Shown here piece after piece: positions 52,011 to 59,875 of a stretch of DNA of 64,000 bases. The notes under the pieces were generated by a model. That model made no database searches, was not told the origin of the DNA, and worked only from the letters and a program-made list of their open reading frames with translations. The DNA is from Paenibacillus sp. UNC451MF (lineage in GTDB: Bacteria; Bacillota; Bacilli; Paenibacillales; NBRC-103111), in assembly GCF_000686845.1 (NCBI RefSeq), contig NZ_JMLS01000002.1, positions 62,001-126,000 of the forward strand. The letters run 5' to 3'. The position numbers and the translations under genes were made by a program. Position 1 is the stretch's first letter, and each line of letters starts with the position of its first letter.

Positions 52011-52718
52011 CTATTTTTTTAGACTTAGAAATTCCTTCGACCCAGGTATAAAGACTAGCTCCGATGTACCCATTTCTGCCATAACTCCATCTGATTCCAA
52101 AGCCGTCAATAAGGAATCCAGGTTCGGATAACGATCCCAGCGTAAGGAAAACAGTGGATAAATCAACACTCTGCCACCTTTACGGCACACGCGAAGCAGC
52201 TCACGAATGGCTCTCAGATGGAACTCCTCGTCAAACTGCTCTTGATACAAGAACAAAAAATGACTGCACAACACTAAAGAAAACGTATCACTCTCAAAAG
52301 GCAGCTCAGGCAACCTCGCGGCCCTGTAGATATCCGTTCCTTCAGAACGTTTGAAGTCTTCAACGAACCGCTGAATCGACTGTTCTCTTAATCCACGATG
52401 ACGTTCCAAATCCCCGTAATAGCTCCAGTCATATACCTCTTTAATTCCATTTAGCTTTTGGGTCGATACTTCGATCTCCCGCTCTCCATGCTCTTGTATG
52501 GACGCCGCGTCCATCGAATATAGCGGATCTGCCGCTTGCGCCGAATAGCCTCTAGCATTCGCTTCCGCGACGAAAGACGACGCGCCCGAAGCTACATCCA
52601 ATATCCGACCTTCCTGTAGTATAGATGGTTCCAAGGCAAACATACGTTCATACTCGGCAAAAGATCTGCACGTCATTGCGACGCCAACCTGCTCATAATG
52701 GCGTTTACTCATACTCAT
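52011..52718 (-). CDS. Class I SAM-dependent methyltransferase
   Basis: A 235-residue Methyltransf_11-type enzyme. The SAM loop RILDVASGASSFVAEANARG (about residues 38-57), an acidic ADPLYSMD, and FSLVLCSHFLFLY with RELLRVCRKGGRVLIYP are typical motifs. Substrate unknown. ATG at 52718. Stands alone. Confidence 0.85.
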   Translation of the reverse strand: MSMSKRHYEQVGVAMTCRSFAEYERMFALEPSILQEGRILDVASGASSFVAEANARGYSAQAADPLYSMDAASIQEHGEREIEVSTQKLNGIKEVYDWSYYGDLERHRGLREQSIQRFVEDFKRSEGTDIYRAARLPELPFESDTFSLVLCSHFLFLYQEQFDEEFHLRAIRELLRVCRKGGRVLIYPLFSLRWDRYPNLDSLLTALESDGVMAEMGTSELVFIPGSKEFLSLKK

Positions 52719-52927
52719 CTCATCTCTCCTATTCTATTCTCCGCTTCTCTCATCACAGTGGATCCACCGTAAGCTTGCCTACGCTAAGCTTATTGGGATT
52801 TTATCACGTTCAGCCATTTTATGGCAACGCCTATTTTATGGCTATTTTACAAAACCCAAGCTTGATTTCCTCCCCCCGTTGAGGTATGATTCAGCCGATA
52901 TCTTGTTGAAGAAATGGAGCTAGACGG

Positions 52928-53161
52928 ATGATTAAAAAACATTTAATTTATAAACGCGACAAATGGAATATGCTAACGGTTGAGGTTCACGGTAAAACGT
53001 TAATTTTACGTGAAATATCCGACCAATGGGGTGAAGAGTGCCATACCTTTCTTAGCCGACCCGCTATGATGCATTGGGCAGAAGACCGCTTTTCGAAGGA
53101 AAAGTTTGGAGGCACTGAGGAAGAATGGACTGCCATCATGCAAGCCTTTAAAGAAGTATAG
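52928..53161 (+). CDS. Hypothetical protein, 77 residues
   Basis: A small soluble protein, MIKKHLIYKRDKWNMLTVEV onward, with a basic N-terminus and a WGEECHTFLSR segment. There is no membrane span and no clear family. The ribosome site is modest (GGAGC). The frame is intact and nothing overlaps it on the other strand. Confidence 0.6.
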   Translation: MIKKHLIYKRDKWNMLTVEVHGKTLILREISDQWGEECHTFLSRPAMMHWAEDRFSKEKFGGTEEEWTAIMQAFKEV

Positions 53162-53184
53162 CTTATTTTTCCTGATAAGAGGGC

Positions 53185-53214
53185 TTGACTTCAGGCTTGT
53201 CCACCTCATATAAT
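53185..53214 (+). promoter_or_regulatory. Promoter of the Mn2+ riboswitch-terC transcript
   Basis: TTGACT (53185-53190), an 18-bp spacer and TATAAT (53209-53214), about 20 bp upstream of the aptamer. Confidence 0.8.
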
Positions 53215-53233
53215 AAACTTAATTACATAGGAC

Positions 53234-53330
53234 GTCCTCCAAAGGGGAGTAGCTGTCACAGTAAAGTCGTCAGTTCGGGTGCAAACCCCGGCTTTATTGG
53301 CAACGAAACGTTGTTAGCAAGACCTTTGCC
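53234..53330 (+). ncRNA. yybP-ykoY (manganese) riboswitch aptamer
   Basis: Conserved pieces are in order: CAAAGGGGAGTAGC on the 5' side, variable stems (AGTAAAG...CTTTATT; ACGAAACGTTGT), and GCAAGACCTTTGCC on the 3' side. P1 forms between CAAAGG (53240-53245) and CCTTTG (53323-53328). The P1 3' strand also forms the left arm of the terminator at 53319, so metal binding should prevent termination and switch expression on. It precedes a TerC-type metal exporter, as in known members of this class. Confidence 0.9.
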
Positions 53331-53349
53331 TATACGGTAGAGGTCTTTT
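53319..53349 (+). terminator. Riboswitch-controlled terminator 1
   Basis: AAGACCTTTGCC / GGTAGAGGTCTT followed by TTTGTGTTT. It competes with aptamer P1. Confidence 0.8.
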
Positions 53350-53359
53350 GTGTTTACTT

Positions 53360-53389
53360 AAGACCTTTACCGCGTACGGTAGAGGTCTT
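53360..53389 (+). terminator. Tandem terminator-like hairpin 2
   Basis: AAGACCTTTACCG / CGGTAGAGGTCTT with a 4-nt loop, followed by CTTTATG. Nearly a copy of terminator 1 with a better stem but a weaker T tail. Confidence 0.65.
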
Positions 53390-53426
53390 CTTTATGTAAA
53401 CCAACTAACGAAGGAGCGGATTGGAC

Positions 53427-54224
53427 ATGGAGTGGTTAGACCCGACATTTTTCACGGCATTATTAAGCATTATTTTGATCGACCTGGTATTAGCAGGTGA
53501 CAATGCCATCGTTATCGGACTTGCAGCAAGAAATTTACCCAAGGAGCATCAGAAGAAAGCAATTATTTGGGGTACTGTCGGGGCTATCGTCATTCGCGCA
53601 GTTGCCACACTGATTGTTGTCTGGCTGCTGAAGCTGCCGGCCCTGCTGCTGATTGGCGGCGTCGTCCTGATATGGATTGCCTATAAGCTTCTGGTAGATA
53701 AAAAAGATCACGACATTCAAGCGAAAACAAATCTATGGCCCGCTATTCAAACGATTATTATCGCCGATGCGGTAATGGGCTTTGACAATGTCATGGCTGT
53801 TGCCGGCGCTTCTCACGGAAGCTTTTTGTTAGTCGTAATTGGCTTGTTGATCAGTGTTCCCATTATGGTATGGGGCAGCACGTTGTTCATCCGCTGGATG
53901 GAGAAATTCCCATGGATTATGTATATCGGCGCAGGTATCCTGGCCTTCACTGCCGGTAAAATGCTGACAGAAGACCCTATGGTTCATACCTGGTTCGAAG
54001 CCAATCCTATTGTAAAATGGTTATTAGTGGTAGTCGTAGTCGCCGGGGTTATGATCGCCGGGTTGTGGAAAAAGCTGTTCGGTTTTTTCGTATCAATCAA
54101 TGACAATGGACACTTGACCATTCCTCAAGAGCTTGTGGAAGAAGCCGATATTCATCCAGATGACAGCTTCCTCGCAAGACGCGATGAAAAAGGACGTTTG
54201 GTTCTTGTAAAGTCCAACGGTTAA
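53427..54224 (+). CDS. TerC family Mn2+ exporter with AbrB-like C-terminal tail
   Basis: A 265-residue membrane protein likely exporting excess manganese (YkoY/MeeY-YjbE type). About seven helices span residues 5-215, with the paired metal motifs LAGDNAIVIGLA and DAVMGFDNVMAVAG. After the last helix, about 45 residues (HLTIPQELVEEADIHPDDSF, then GRLVLVKS) look like a SpoVT/AbrB swapped-hairpin unit, which the shorter Bacillus YjbE lacks. ATG at 53427 is 10 nt from AAGGAG; TTG 53421 is the alternative. Controlled by the riboswitch upstream. Confidence 0.88.
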   Translation: MEWLDPTFFTALLSIILIDLVLAGDNAIVIGLAARNLPKEHQKKAIIWGTVGAIVIRAVATLIVVWLLKLPALLLIGGVVLIWIAYKLLVDKKDHDIQAKTNLWPAIQTIIIADAVMGFDNVMAVAGASHGSFLLVVIGLLISVPIMVWGSTLFIRWMEKFPWIMYIGAGILAFTAGKMLTEDPMVHTWFEANPIVKWLLVVVVVAGVMIAGLWKKLFGFFVSINDNGHLTIPQELVEEADIHPDDSFLARRDEKGRLVLVKSNG

Positions 54225-54237
54225 TTTCAGCTATTTG

Positions 54238-54291
54238 ACTCCCTACTCTCTCACCTGCATTAAGGCTCTGAGAGATTGGGGAGTTTTTTCA
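54238..54291 (+). terminator. terC terminator
   Basis: ACTCCC-TA-CTCTCTCA / TGAGAG-ATTG-GGGAGT stem with a T6 tail, 14 bp past the stop. From here to 54502 nothing else is seen. Confidence 0.85.
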
Positions 54292-54502
54292 TTGTTACCA
54301 GGCACGATCTAATGACTACGAGCAGTTCTGTTTTCCCTCCCGAGCCCGTAGAATGATCTTGGAGGAAAACCTGTTCCTTCCTCTCCCCCTATTAAACCCA
54401 AAAACAGGATTTATGTGCAGCGCGTCGAATTGGTTGTAACACAGTCCTTTTTACTACTTGGACATACTAAACCGATCCGCCGTCAGATGAGGTGATTTTT
54501 AC

Positions 54503-54682
54503 ATGAGCAATTCAACTTCTATCCTTACTTTCATCATCGTATCCTTCTGCTTCGCCCTAATCTTAATTATGAAAAGAGAAACTTTACCTAGCGGCATCAA
54601 GCGTCCTCTTGCCATCCTTGCTCTCGTCATGGTGGCTTTCTCTTTCTCGCTGATTGTCTACAGCTTCTTCAGCTTGCACTAA
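54503..54682 (+). CDS. Small two-helix membrane protein, 59 residues
   Basis: MSNSTSILTFIIVSFCFALI is helix 1, a short basic loop KRETLPSGIKRP follows, and helix 2 runs LAILALVMVAFSFSLIVYS. GAGGTGAT sits 9 nt upstream of the ATG. No family recognised. Monocistronic between terC and pepF. Confidence 0.7.
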   Translation: MSNSTSILTFIIVSFCFALILIMKRETLPSGIKRPLAILALVMVAFSFSLIVYSFFSLH

Positions 54683-54814
54683 CCGTTGGTCCAGGAGAAG
54701 AGTTTTTTCTCCTCCAGTAGGACATACAACCTGTTTTACTTCGATTAAAGATTCTCTTATAATATATCTACAATCCGGTCATACTAGGAAAAAAATTGCA
54801 GGGGCGTGAGCACT

Positions 54815-54928
54815 ATGCGTTTTTTTCCGTTAGTCATGACAGGTATCCTGTTTGCCGGAACGGTGCTTTCAGCTCCTTTGCCGGCAGACGGCTCAACTAA
54901 ACCATCCAAAATTACGAGGAGGGCTCCC
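54815..54928 (+). other. In-frame signal-peptide-like extension upstream of pepF
   Basis: ATG 54815 opens MRFFPLVMTGILFAGTVLSA and runs in frame, without a stop, into pepF. AGGGG lies 10 nt upstream and TATAAT at 54760-54765 precedes it, so it should be within the transcript. It may give an exported isoform. Confidence 0.45.
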
Positions 54929-56719
54929 ATGAATCAAGTACTTAAGAGAAATGACGTACCTGCCGAGCATCGCTGGCAACTGGAAGACTTGTTCCCCAAC
55001 CAGCAAGCGTGGGACAAAGAGTACCAAGAGGTCAAGGAAGCCTTGCAAAAAGCAGGCGCTTTTCAAGGCAAATTAAAGGATCCTGCCGCTATCAAGCAAT
55101 GCTTTGAGCTGGAAGACTCTATCTCGTTACATATGGAACGACTCTACGTTTACGCTAACATGAAGCATCACGAGGATACTGCTGATTCCACGTATCAAGC
55201 ATTATCCGATAAAGCCAAACGATTAAGTGTAGAAACCGGCGAGGCCTTATCCTTCATCTCTCCCGAAATCTTAAGCTTATCAGACGATGAGCTGCATAAA
55301 CTGATCAACAATCCAGAGCTTAAGTTCTACAAACGTACTTTGGATGAAATGATTCGCGAGAAGCAGCATGTACTCTCCAAATCGGAGGAAGCACTGCTTG
55401 CTCAAGTGGGCAATTTATCTCAAGCTCCAAATACGATCTACGGCATGTTAAATAATGCTGACTTGAAATTTCCTAAAGTGAAGAACGAGCAAGGGGAAGA
55501 AGTTGAACTAACGCACGGCCGCTATATACAATTTCTTGAAAGCCGTAACCGTGAAGTGCGTAAGGATGCTTTTCAAGCGATGTATGCGACTTACGGTAAG
55601 AACAAAAACACAATTGGAGCAACGCTAGCTGCGAATGTAACGAAAAATATTTTTTATTCCAAGGTGCGCAAGTATCCTTCGACTTTGGAAATGTCCCTTT
55701 ACGGTGACAATATTAATAAAGAAGTGTACACCAATCTGATTGATACAATCCATCAATCGCTGCCGTTAATGTACCGGTACATGGAGCTTCGCAGAAAGCT
55801 ACTTAAGGTCGACGAGCTGCATATGTATGACCTTTTTGCTCCATTGGTGGACGAATATAAAATGGACATTACATACGAGCAGGCGCAAGCAACCGTTAAG
55901 GAAAGCTTGAAGCCGCTTGGTCAGGATTACCTCAACATATTGAGTGAAGGCTTTAAAGACAGTTGGATTGATATTTACGAGAATGAAGGCAAACGTAACG
56001 GTGCTTACAGCTGGGGCGCCTACGGTACGCATCCTTATGTTCTGCTGAACCATAAGGATAACTTGAACAGCATGTTTACCCTCACCCATGAGATGGGTCA
56101 TGCGATTCATTCGTACTTATCCGATGCCAATCAGGAATACCGCTATGCTCAATATACGATTTTCTTGGCGGAGGTTGCTTCAACCCTTAACGAGGCGCTC
56201 CTTATGGATTATTTGCTCAAGAAATCAACCGATCCGAAGGAAAAAATGTATTTGCTGACCTATTACATGGATCAGTTCAGAACGACCGTGTTCCGTCAAA
56301 CCATGTTCGCCGAATTCGAGAAAATCATTCATGAAAAAGCAGAGCAAGGCGAATCCCTTACTCCGCAGGATTTCAGTAAAATTTATTACGACCTTAACGT
56401 TCTTTACTACGGCAAAGATATGGTGGTCGATAAAGACATCGAGATGGAATGGGCCCGTATCCCCCATTTCTATAACAGCTTCTACGTGTATAAATATGCT
56501 ACCGGTTTTTCGGCGGCAACCAGCTTCGCCAAACAAATCCTTGAAGAGGGACAGCCGGCAGTGGACCGCTATCTCGGCTTCCTGAAGAGCGGAGGCAGCG
56601 ACTACTCCATCAACATTTTGAAACGTGCTGGCGTGGATATGTCGACTCCGGAGCCTATTCAACAAGCTATGGATGTATTCAAGGACTTGCTTGAGCAGAT
56701 GGAACAGCTGGCCAAGTAA
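54929..56719 (+). CDS. pepF: Oligoendopeptidase F
   Basis: A 596-residue M3 family zinc peptidase that degrades short peptides. Zinc motif H387-E-M-G-H391 (LTHEMGHAIHSY) with the third ligand region FLAEVASTLNE about 25 residues on; N-terminal oligopeptidase domain from DVPAEHRWQLEDLFPNQQAW. ATG at 54929 has a very strong GAGGAGGG 8 nt upstream and gives the usual PepF N-terminus. An upstream in-frame start adding 38 residues would attach a signal peptide. Confidence 0.93.
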   Translation: MNQVLKRNDVPAEHRWQLEDLFPNQQAWDKEYQEVKEALQKAGAFQGKLKDPAAIKQCFELEDSISLHMERLYVYANMKHHEDTADSTYQALSDKAKRLSVETGEALSFISPEILSLSDDELHKLINNPELKFYKRTLDEMIREKQHVLSKSEEALLAQVGNLSQAPNTIYGMLNNADLKFPKVKNEQGEEVELTHGRYIQFLESRNREVRKDAFQAMYATYGKNKNTIGATLAANVTKNIFYSKVRKYPSTLEMSLYGDNINKEVYTNLIDTIHQSLPLMYRYMELRRKLLKVDELHMYDLFAPLVDEYKMDITYEQAQATVKESLKPLGQDYLNILSEGFKDSWIDIYENEGKRNGAYSWGAYGTHPYVLLNHKDNLNSMFTLTHEMGHAIHSYLSDANQEYRYAQYTIFLAEVASTLNEALLMDYLLKKSTDPKEKMYLLTYYMDQFRTTVFRQTMFAEFEKIIHEKAEQGESLTPQDFSKIYYDLNVLYYGKDMVVDKDIEMEWARIPHFYNSFYVYKYATGFSAATSFAKQILEEGQPAVDRYLGFLKSGGSDYSINILKRAGVDMSTPEPIQQAMDVFKDLLEQMEQLAK

Positions 56720-56825
56720 CGTTGTACTGCAAGGCTGCGGACATGATTCATGTTGGCAGCCTTGTTTGTTATTACAATTTTAATCTGTTCTTCATCAGTC
56801 CATCCTAGAGGAGGGGGTCCAATAT

Positions 56826-57152
56826 ATGAAAGCGCAATGGATGTTTATTTTCATCTTATTATTTGCCCTGATTACTGCTATATTTGCCGTTATCAATGTC
56901 GAACCTGTTCGGGTTCAGTTTCTATTCACTCAAGCCGATATTCCGCTTATTCTCGTTATCCTTAGCTCAACTCTACTTGGGGGCCTGATAGTAGGTCTGA
57001 TTGGCCTAATCCGTCAGTACAAGCTGACAAGATCCATCAAACAGCTGGAGAAGCAGCTGCAGGAGCTTAAAATGGGATCAGCTGAGAATACCAATAGTCC
57101 GGCAGTTACGGAGCCACCACTAACTACACCTCCAACCCAGACCGGGCCATAG
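56826..57152 (+). CDS. LapA family (DUF1049) membrane protein
   Basis: A 108-residue protein with two membrane helices (about 5-24 and 38-60), the LapA-type INVEPVRVQFLFTQADIPLILVI loop, a coiled-coil segment (KLTRSIKQLEKQLQELK) and a Pro/Thr-rich tail. RBS GAGGAGGG. In other bacteria LapA aids lipopolysaccharide assembly; in Firmicutes the role is unknown. Confidence 0.85.
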   Translation: MKAQWMFIFILLFALITAIFAVINVEPVRVQFLFTQADIPLILVILSSTLLGGLIVGLIGLIRQYKLTRSIKQLEKQLQELKMGSAENTNSPAVTEPPLTTPPTQTGP

Positions 57153-57313
57153 CAATACCAATATTTCTGATTAGTTTATTGAGACTTTTGGGGAATGGTT
57201 AAAATAAGTCCGTTTTTTTCCAATTTTTCATTGATCTATCCTCTATCATTCATTACAATAAAGCTAAACCATGCTACCAATTATTGCACAATATGCAGGA
57301 AGGACTCCTCCAT

Positions 57314-58645
57314 ATGTTAGAACCGTTGAAGGAAGTCGAAGAGCAGCAGCCTTACACCATCAGCGAGATGAACCATACATCCACCCCTTTTCTATCGGAT
57401 ATATTGGAGAATATTACAGACGGTATTTTCTGTTTGGATGACTTCGGACGTTTCACCTACTTGAACAGTACGGCTGAGAGCTTGTTAGAACGAAGCCGCA
57501 CAGACTTGCTGGGCGCTTCGATTTGGACCTGTTTTCCCGAATCATCTGGAACTCCTCTGTATGATTATTATTTAGCAGCTGTGACAACCCAGACCCCACA
57601 AACGTTTGAACTATGGTTCGCTCCGCTTAACAAGTGGTTCGAGGTTCGCACCTATCCTGGAAGGCAGATGTTTACTACTTATTTTCGTAATATTACGATG
57701 AGCAAAAACAACGAAATAGCATTGCGCGAGAGCGAAGAAATGTACAGGATGATTACGGAAAACTCTACGGATATGATCTCAAGAATTGCCATGGACGGAA
57801 CCTACCTATATGTCTCACCAGCCACCAAAACATTGTTAGGCTATGAGCCGGAAGCATTGATCGGCAGCAACGTCTTTGCTATGCTGCATCCGGATGATTT
57901 TCGATTTGCAGACGAGCTTACAGAAAAAAGTTTAAACGACGTGCGTATCGATTTAGGCTCCTACCGTATTCGCAAAAAGGATGGGACTTATATCTGGTTT
58001 GAAACGACGGCACGGACGATTCTTGATAACAGCGGATTGAATAAAGAAGTCATTACGGTTTCCAGAGATATAACTGCACGCAAGCATGTGGAAAAGCAGC
58101 TCCGTGAAACGAACGAGCTGCTGCAAAAAATATCGACCGTTGATGCTTTAACCGGCGTAGCGAATCGACGCGGTTTTGACGAATGCTTGTTGAAGGAATG
58201 GAAGCAAGGAAGCCGAATGTCCACTCCTTTATCGCTTATTCTGGTCGATATTGATTTCTTCAAACGATATAACGATTCATACGGACATATTGAAGGGGAT
58301 TTTTGCCTAAAGCGAGTTGCCGAGTCATTAAAAAAAGCGGCCAAGCGGCCGGGTGATTTCATAGCGCGTTACGGCGGAGAAGAATTCGTCATCATTCTTC
58401 CCTCTACTGATGCCCTAGGAGCCCGGACCGTTGCCGAGCATCTTCGGGAGCAAGTGGAACTGCTGCAAATTCCTCATACCCGCTCTGAGCACTCACCCTA
58501 TATTACAATTAGCTCCGGTACAGCGACCATGATCCCTAATCATGACACCGAACCGAGCGAGCTGTTCCTCCGTGCAGACAAGGCATTATATCAAGCCAAG
58601 CAGGAGGGTAGAAATGTTGTCAGACTGTATCACCGGGATGAATAA
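57314..58645 (+). CDS. PAS-PAS-GGDEF diguanylate cyclase
   Basis: A 443-residue soluble enzyme that makes cyclic di-GMP. PAS domain 1 about 30-140 (ILENITDGIFCLDDFGRFTYLN), PAS domain 2 about 150-270 ending in a PAC region (DITARKHVEKQLRE), and a GGDEF domain about 280-440. The active site GGEEF is intact, and an RPGD five residues before it matches the RxxD inhibitory site. ATG at 57314 follows AGGAAGGA; earlier in-frame ATGs lack a site. Confidence 0.9.
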   Translation: MLEPLKEVEEQQPYTISEMNHTSTPFLSDILENITDGIFCLDDFGRFTYLNSTAESLLERSRTDLLGASIWTCFPESSGTPLYDYYLAAVTTQTPQTFELWFAPLNKWFEVRTYPGRQMFTTYFRNITMSKNNEIALRESEEMYRMITENSTDMISRIAMDGTYLYVSPATKTLLGYEPEALIGSNVFAMLHPDDFRFADELTEKSLNDVRIDLGSYRIRKKDGTYIWFETTARTILDNSGLNKEVITVSRDITARKHVEKQLRETNELLQKISTVDALTGVANRRGFDECLLKEWKQGSRMSTPLSLILVDIDFFKRYNDSYGHIEGDFCLKRVAESLKKAAKRPGDFIARYGGEEFVIILPSTDALGARTVAEHLREQVELLQIPHTRSEHSPYITISSGTATMIPNHDTEPSELFLRADKALYQAKQEGRNVVRLYHRDE

Positions 58646-58653
58646 TCCAACTT

Positions 58654-58686
58654 AGCCGCAGGTTCAAATGGATCAGCGGCTTTTTG
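58654..58686 (+). terminator. Terminator after the diguanylate cyclase
   Basis: AGCCGC / GCGGCT with a 16-nt loop and TTTTT tail. Confidence 0.75.
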
Positions 58687-58790
58687 GTTTCATTTTTTGT
58701 GATTTCTTTTCCCACAAATGACGCAAACTGTAAAGAGCAGCCTATCGATTCAAGCTGCTCTCATCAGACATTTGAACGGAGGAAGTCAAA

Positions 58791-58886
58791 ATGATTATAA
58801 CGGTCATTTGGGTCGTCGCTATTGTCGCTGTCTTCTCAATACTTGGAATATTGATTTGGTTTTTCAAGAAAGCATATTCCCGCTAA
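58791..58886 (+). CDS. Single-helix membrane peptide, 31 residues
   Basis: MIITVIWVVAIVAVFSILGI continues as a membrane helix into a basic end (FFKKAYSR). GGAGG lies 8 nt upstream. An 8-bp hairpin AGAGCAGC/GCTGCTCT (58734-58761) stands in its leader. No family recognised. Confidence 0.65.
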   Translation: MIITVIWVVAIVAVFSILGILIWFFKKAYSR

Positions 58887-58908
58887 ATAAAAGGAATTAA
58901 AGGGTGGT

Positions 58909-59736
58909 CTAGAGCAGCCTGTACAAAGCAATACAGATCGCTCCTCCCAAGAAGGAGCTTATCATATTGACAGCATCATTCGTCATAAACGAAGCTCCCC
59001 GAATCCGTTCCGCCTGCGTTTGGCAGTGTAGACTCTTCTCTATCTCCTTGCCGCACACCTTGCACCGATACATAACCTGACAAACAGCCCCTAACCATGA
59101 ATCAATTAATGAGCCCGCTAACCCACCGCATGCGCCAAGAAGCAGTATCCCCCACCACGATACCGCCCCTTCAACAGAACTTTGCTCTCCTCCATGCTGG
59201 AGATAGAGCAATGCCCAGGCAGAAATGCCAATCACAATGCCTCCAGCCAAAGAAGCTGCTAGCCCAAGCCAAGTTACGCCTCCTGAGGTTCCTGCCGGGA
59301 CCCTGCGGCCATTAACTATGGATCTGGGCAGTGATCGGCTAAGCCCTCCGATTTCCGTCGCCCACGTATCTGCATTGACTGTCGCCATGATACCTATATA
59401 TGCAGCCCACCAGAACGGATGGGGCCATAAGCTGTGCCCTATGCATAGGAGCATGCCGATTCCGCCGTTCGCCAATACTTGTCCGGCATCTCTTCGACCT
59501 GTTTTCGCATAATTTTGTTCTACGGCAGCCTTACGGCGCTGCTTCCATTTTGACAATAGTGAGGAAGTAATAAAAAACACAATCAGCGTTCCAAACCACG
59601 GGAAGCTGCCGAATACATACATGATGGTCCCAACGATGATAGCTGCAGCGGCGCCTGATGCGGATAATGATCTTTTGGAGTAGGCCGCCAGTGCTATAAT
59701 GAAGCTGCAAACTAAACCGATCACCCAGTCCAACAT
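58909..59736 (-). CDS. DUF92 (TMEM19/VTE6-like) membrane protein
   Basis: A 275-residue protein with about six helices. The DUF92 signature is clear: RRDAGQVLANGG, MATVNADTWATEIGGLSR, GTSGGVTWLGLAASLAGG and SLIDSWLGAVCQ. Two Cys pairs (CKVCG and a later HC) form a possible metal site. The family includes phytyl-phosphate kinase VTE6; in bacteria the substrate is unknown, though polyprenol or CDP-type phosphoryl transfer is possible. Confidence 0.88.
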   Translation of the reverse strand: MLDWVIGLVCSFIIALAAYSKRSLSASGAAAAIIVGTIMYVFGSFPWFGTLIVFFITSSLLSKWKQRRKAAVEQNYAKTGRRDAGQVLANGGIGMLLCIGHSLWPHPFWWAAYIGIMATVNADTWATEIGGLSRSLPRSIVNGRRVPAGTSGGVTWLGLAASLAGGIVIGISAWALLYLQHGGEQSSVEGAVSWWGILLLGACGGLAGSLIDSWLGAVCQVMYRCKVCGKEIEKSLHCQTQAERIRGASFMTNDAVNMISSFLGGAICIALYRLL

Positions 59737-59875
59737 TCATACCCCTCCTTATCGTTTTCTGCGAAAAAATTATTTCATAAGCCATTTCTTTTAAACTAAT
59801 GATTTACAGATCTTTAGTCATTATAATATGATTTTCATAGCTGGAAAAATAGAGTCCCTTCGGGAGGATAATAGC

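Noticed and set aside
54690-54716. Terminator after the 59-residue membrane protein gene
   Set aside because: AGGAGAA/TTCTCCT pairs, but the T run lies in the loop rather than after the stem, so it is not a standard terminator.
58734-58761. Terminator in front of the 31-residue peptide gene
   Set aside because: AGAGCAGC/GCTGCTCT forms a stem but no T run follows on either strand close by; more likely a leader hairpin.
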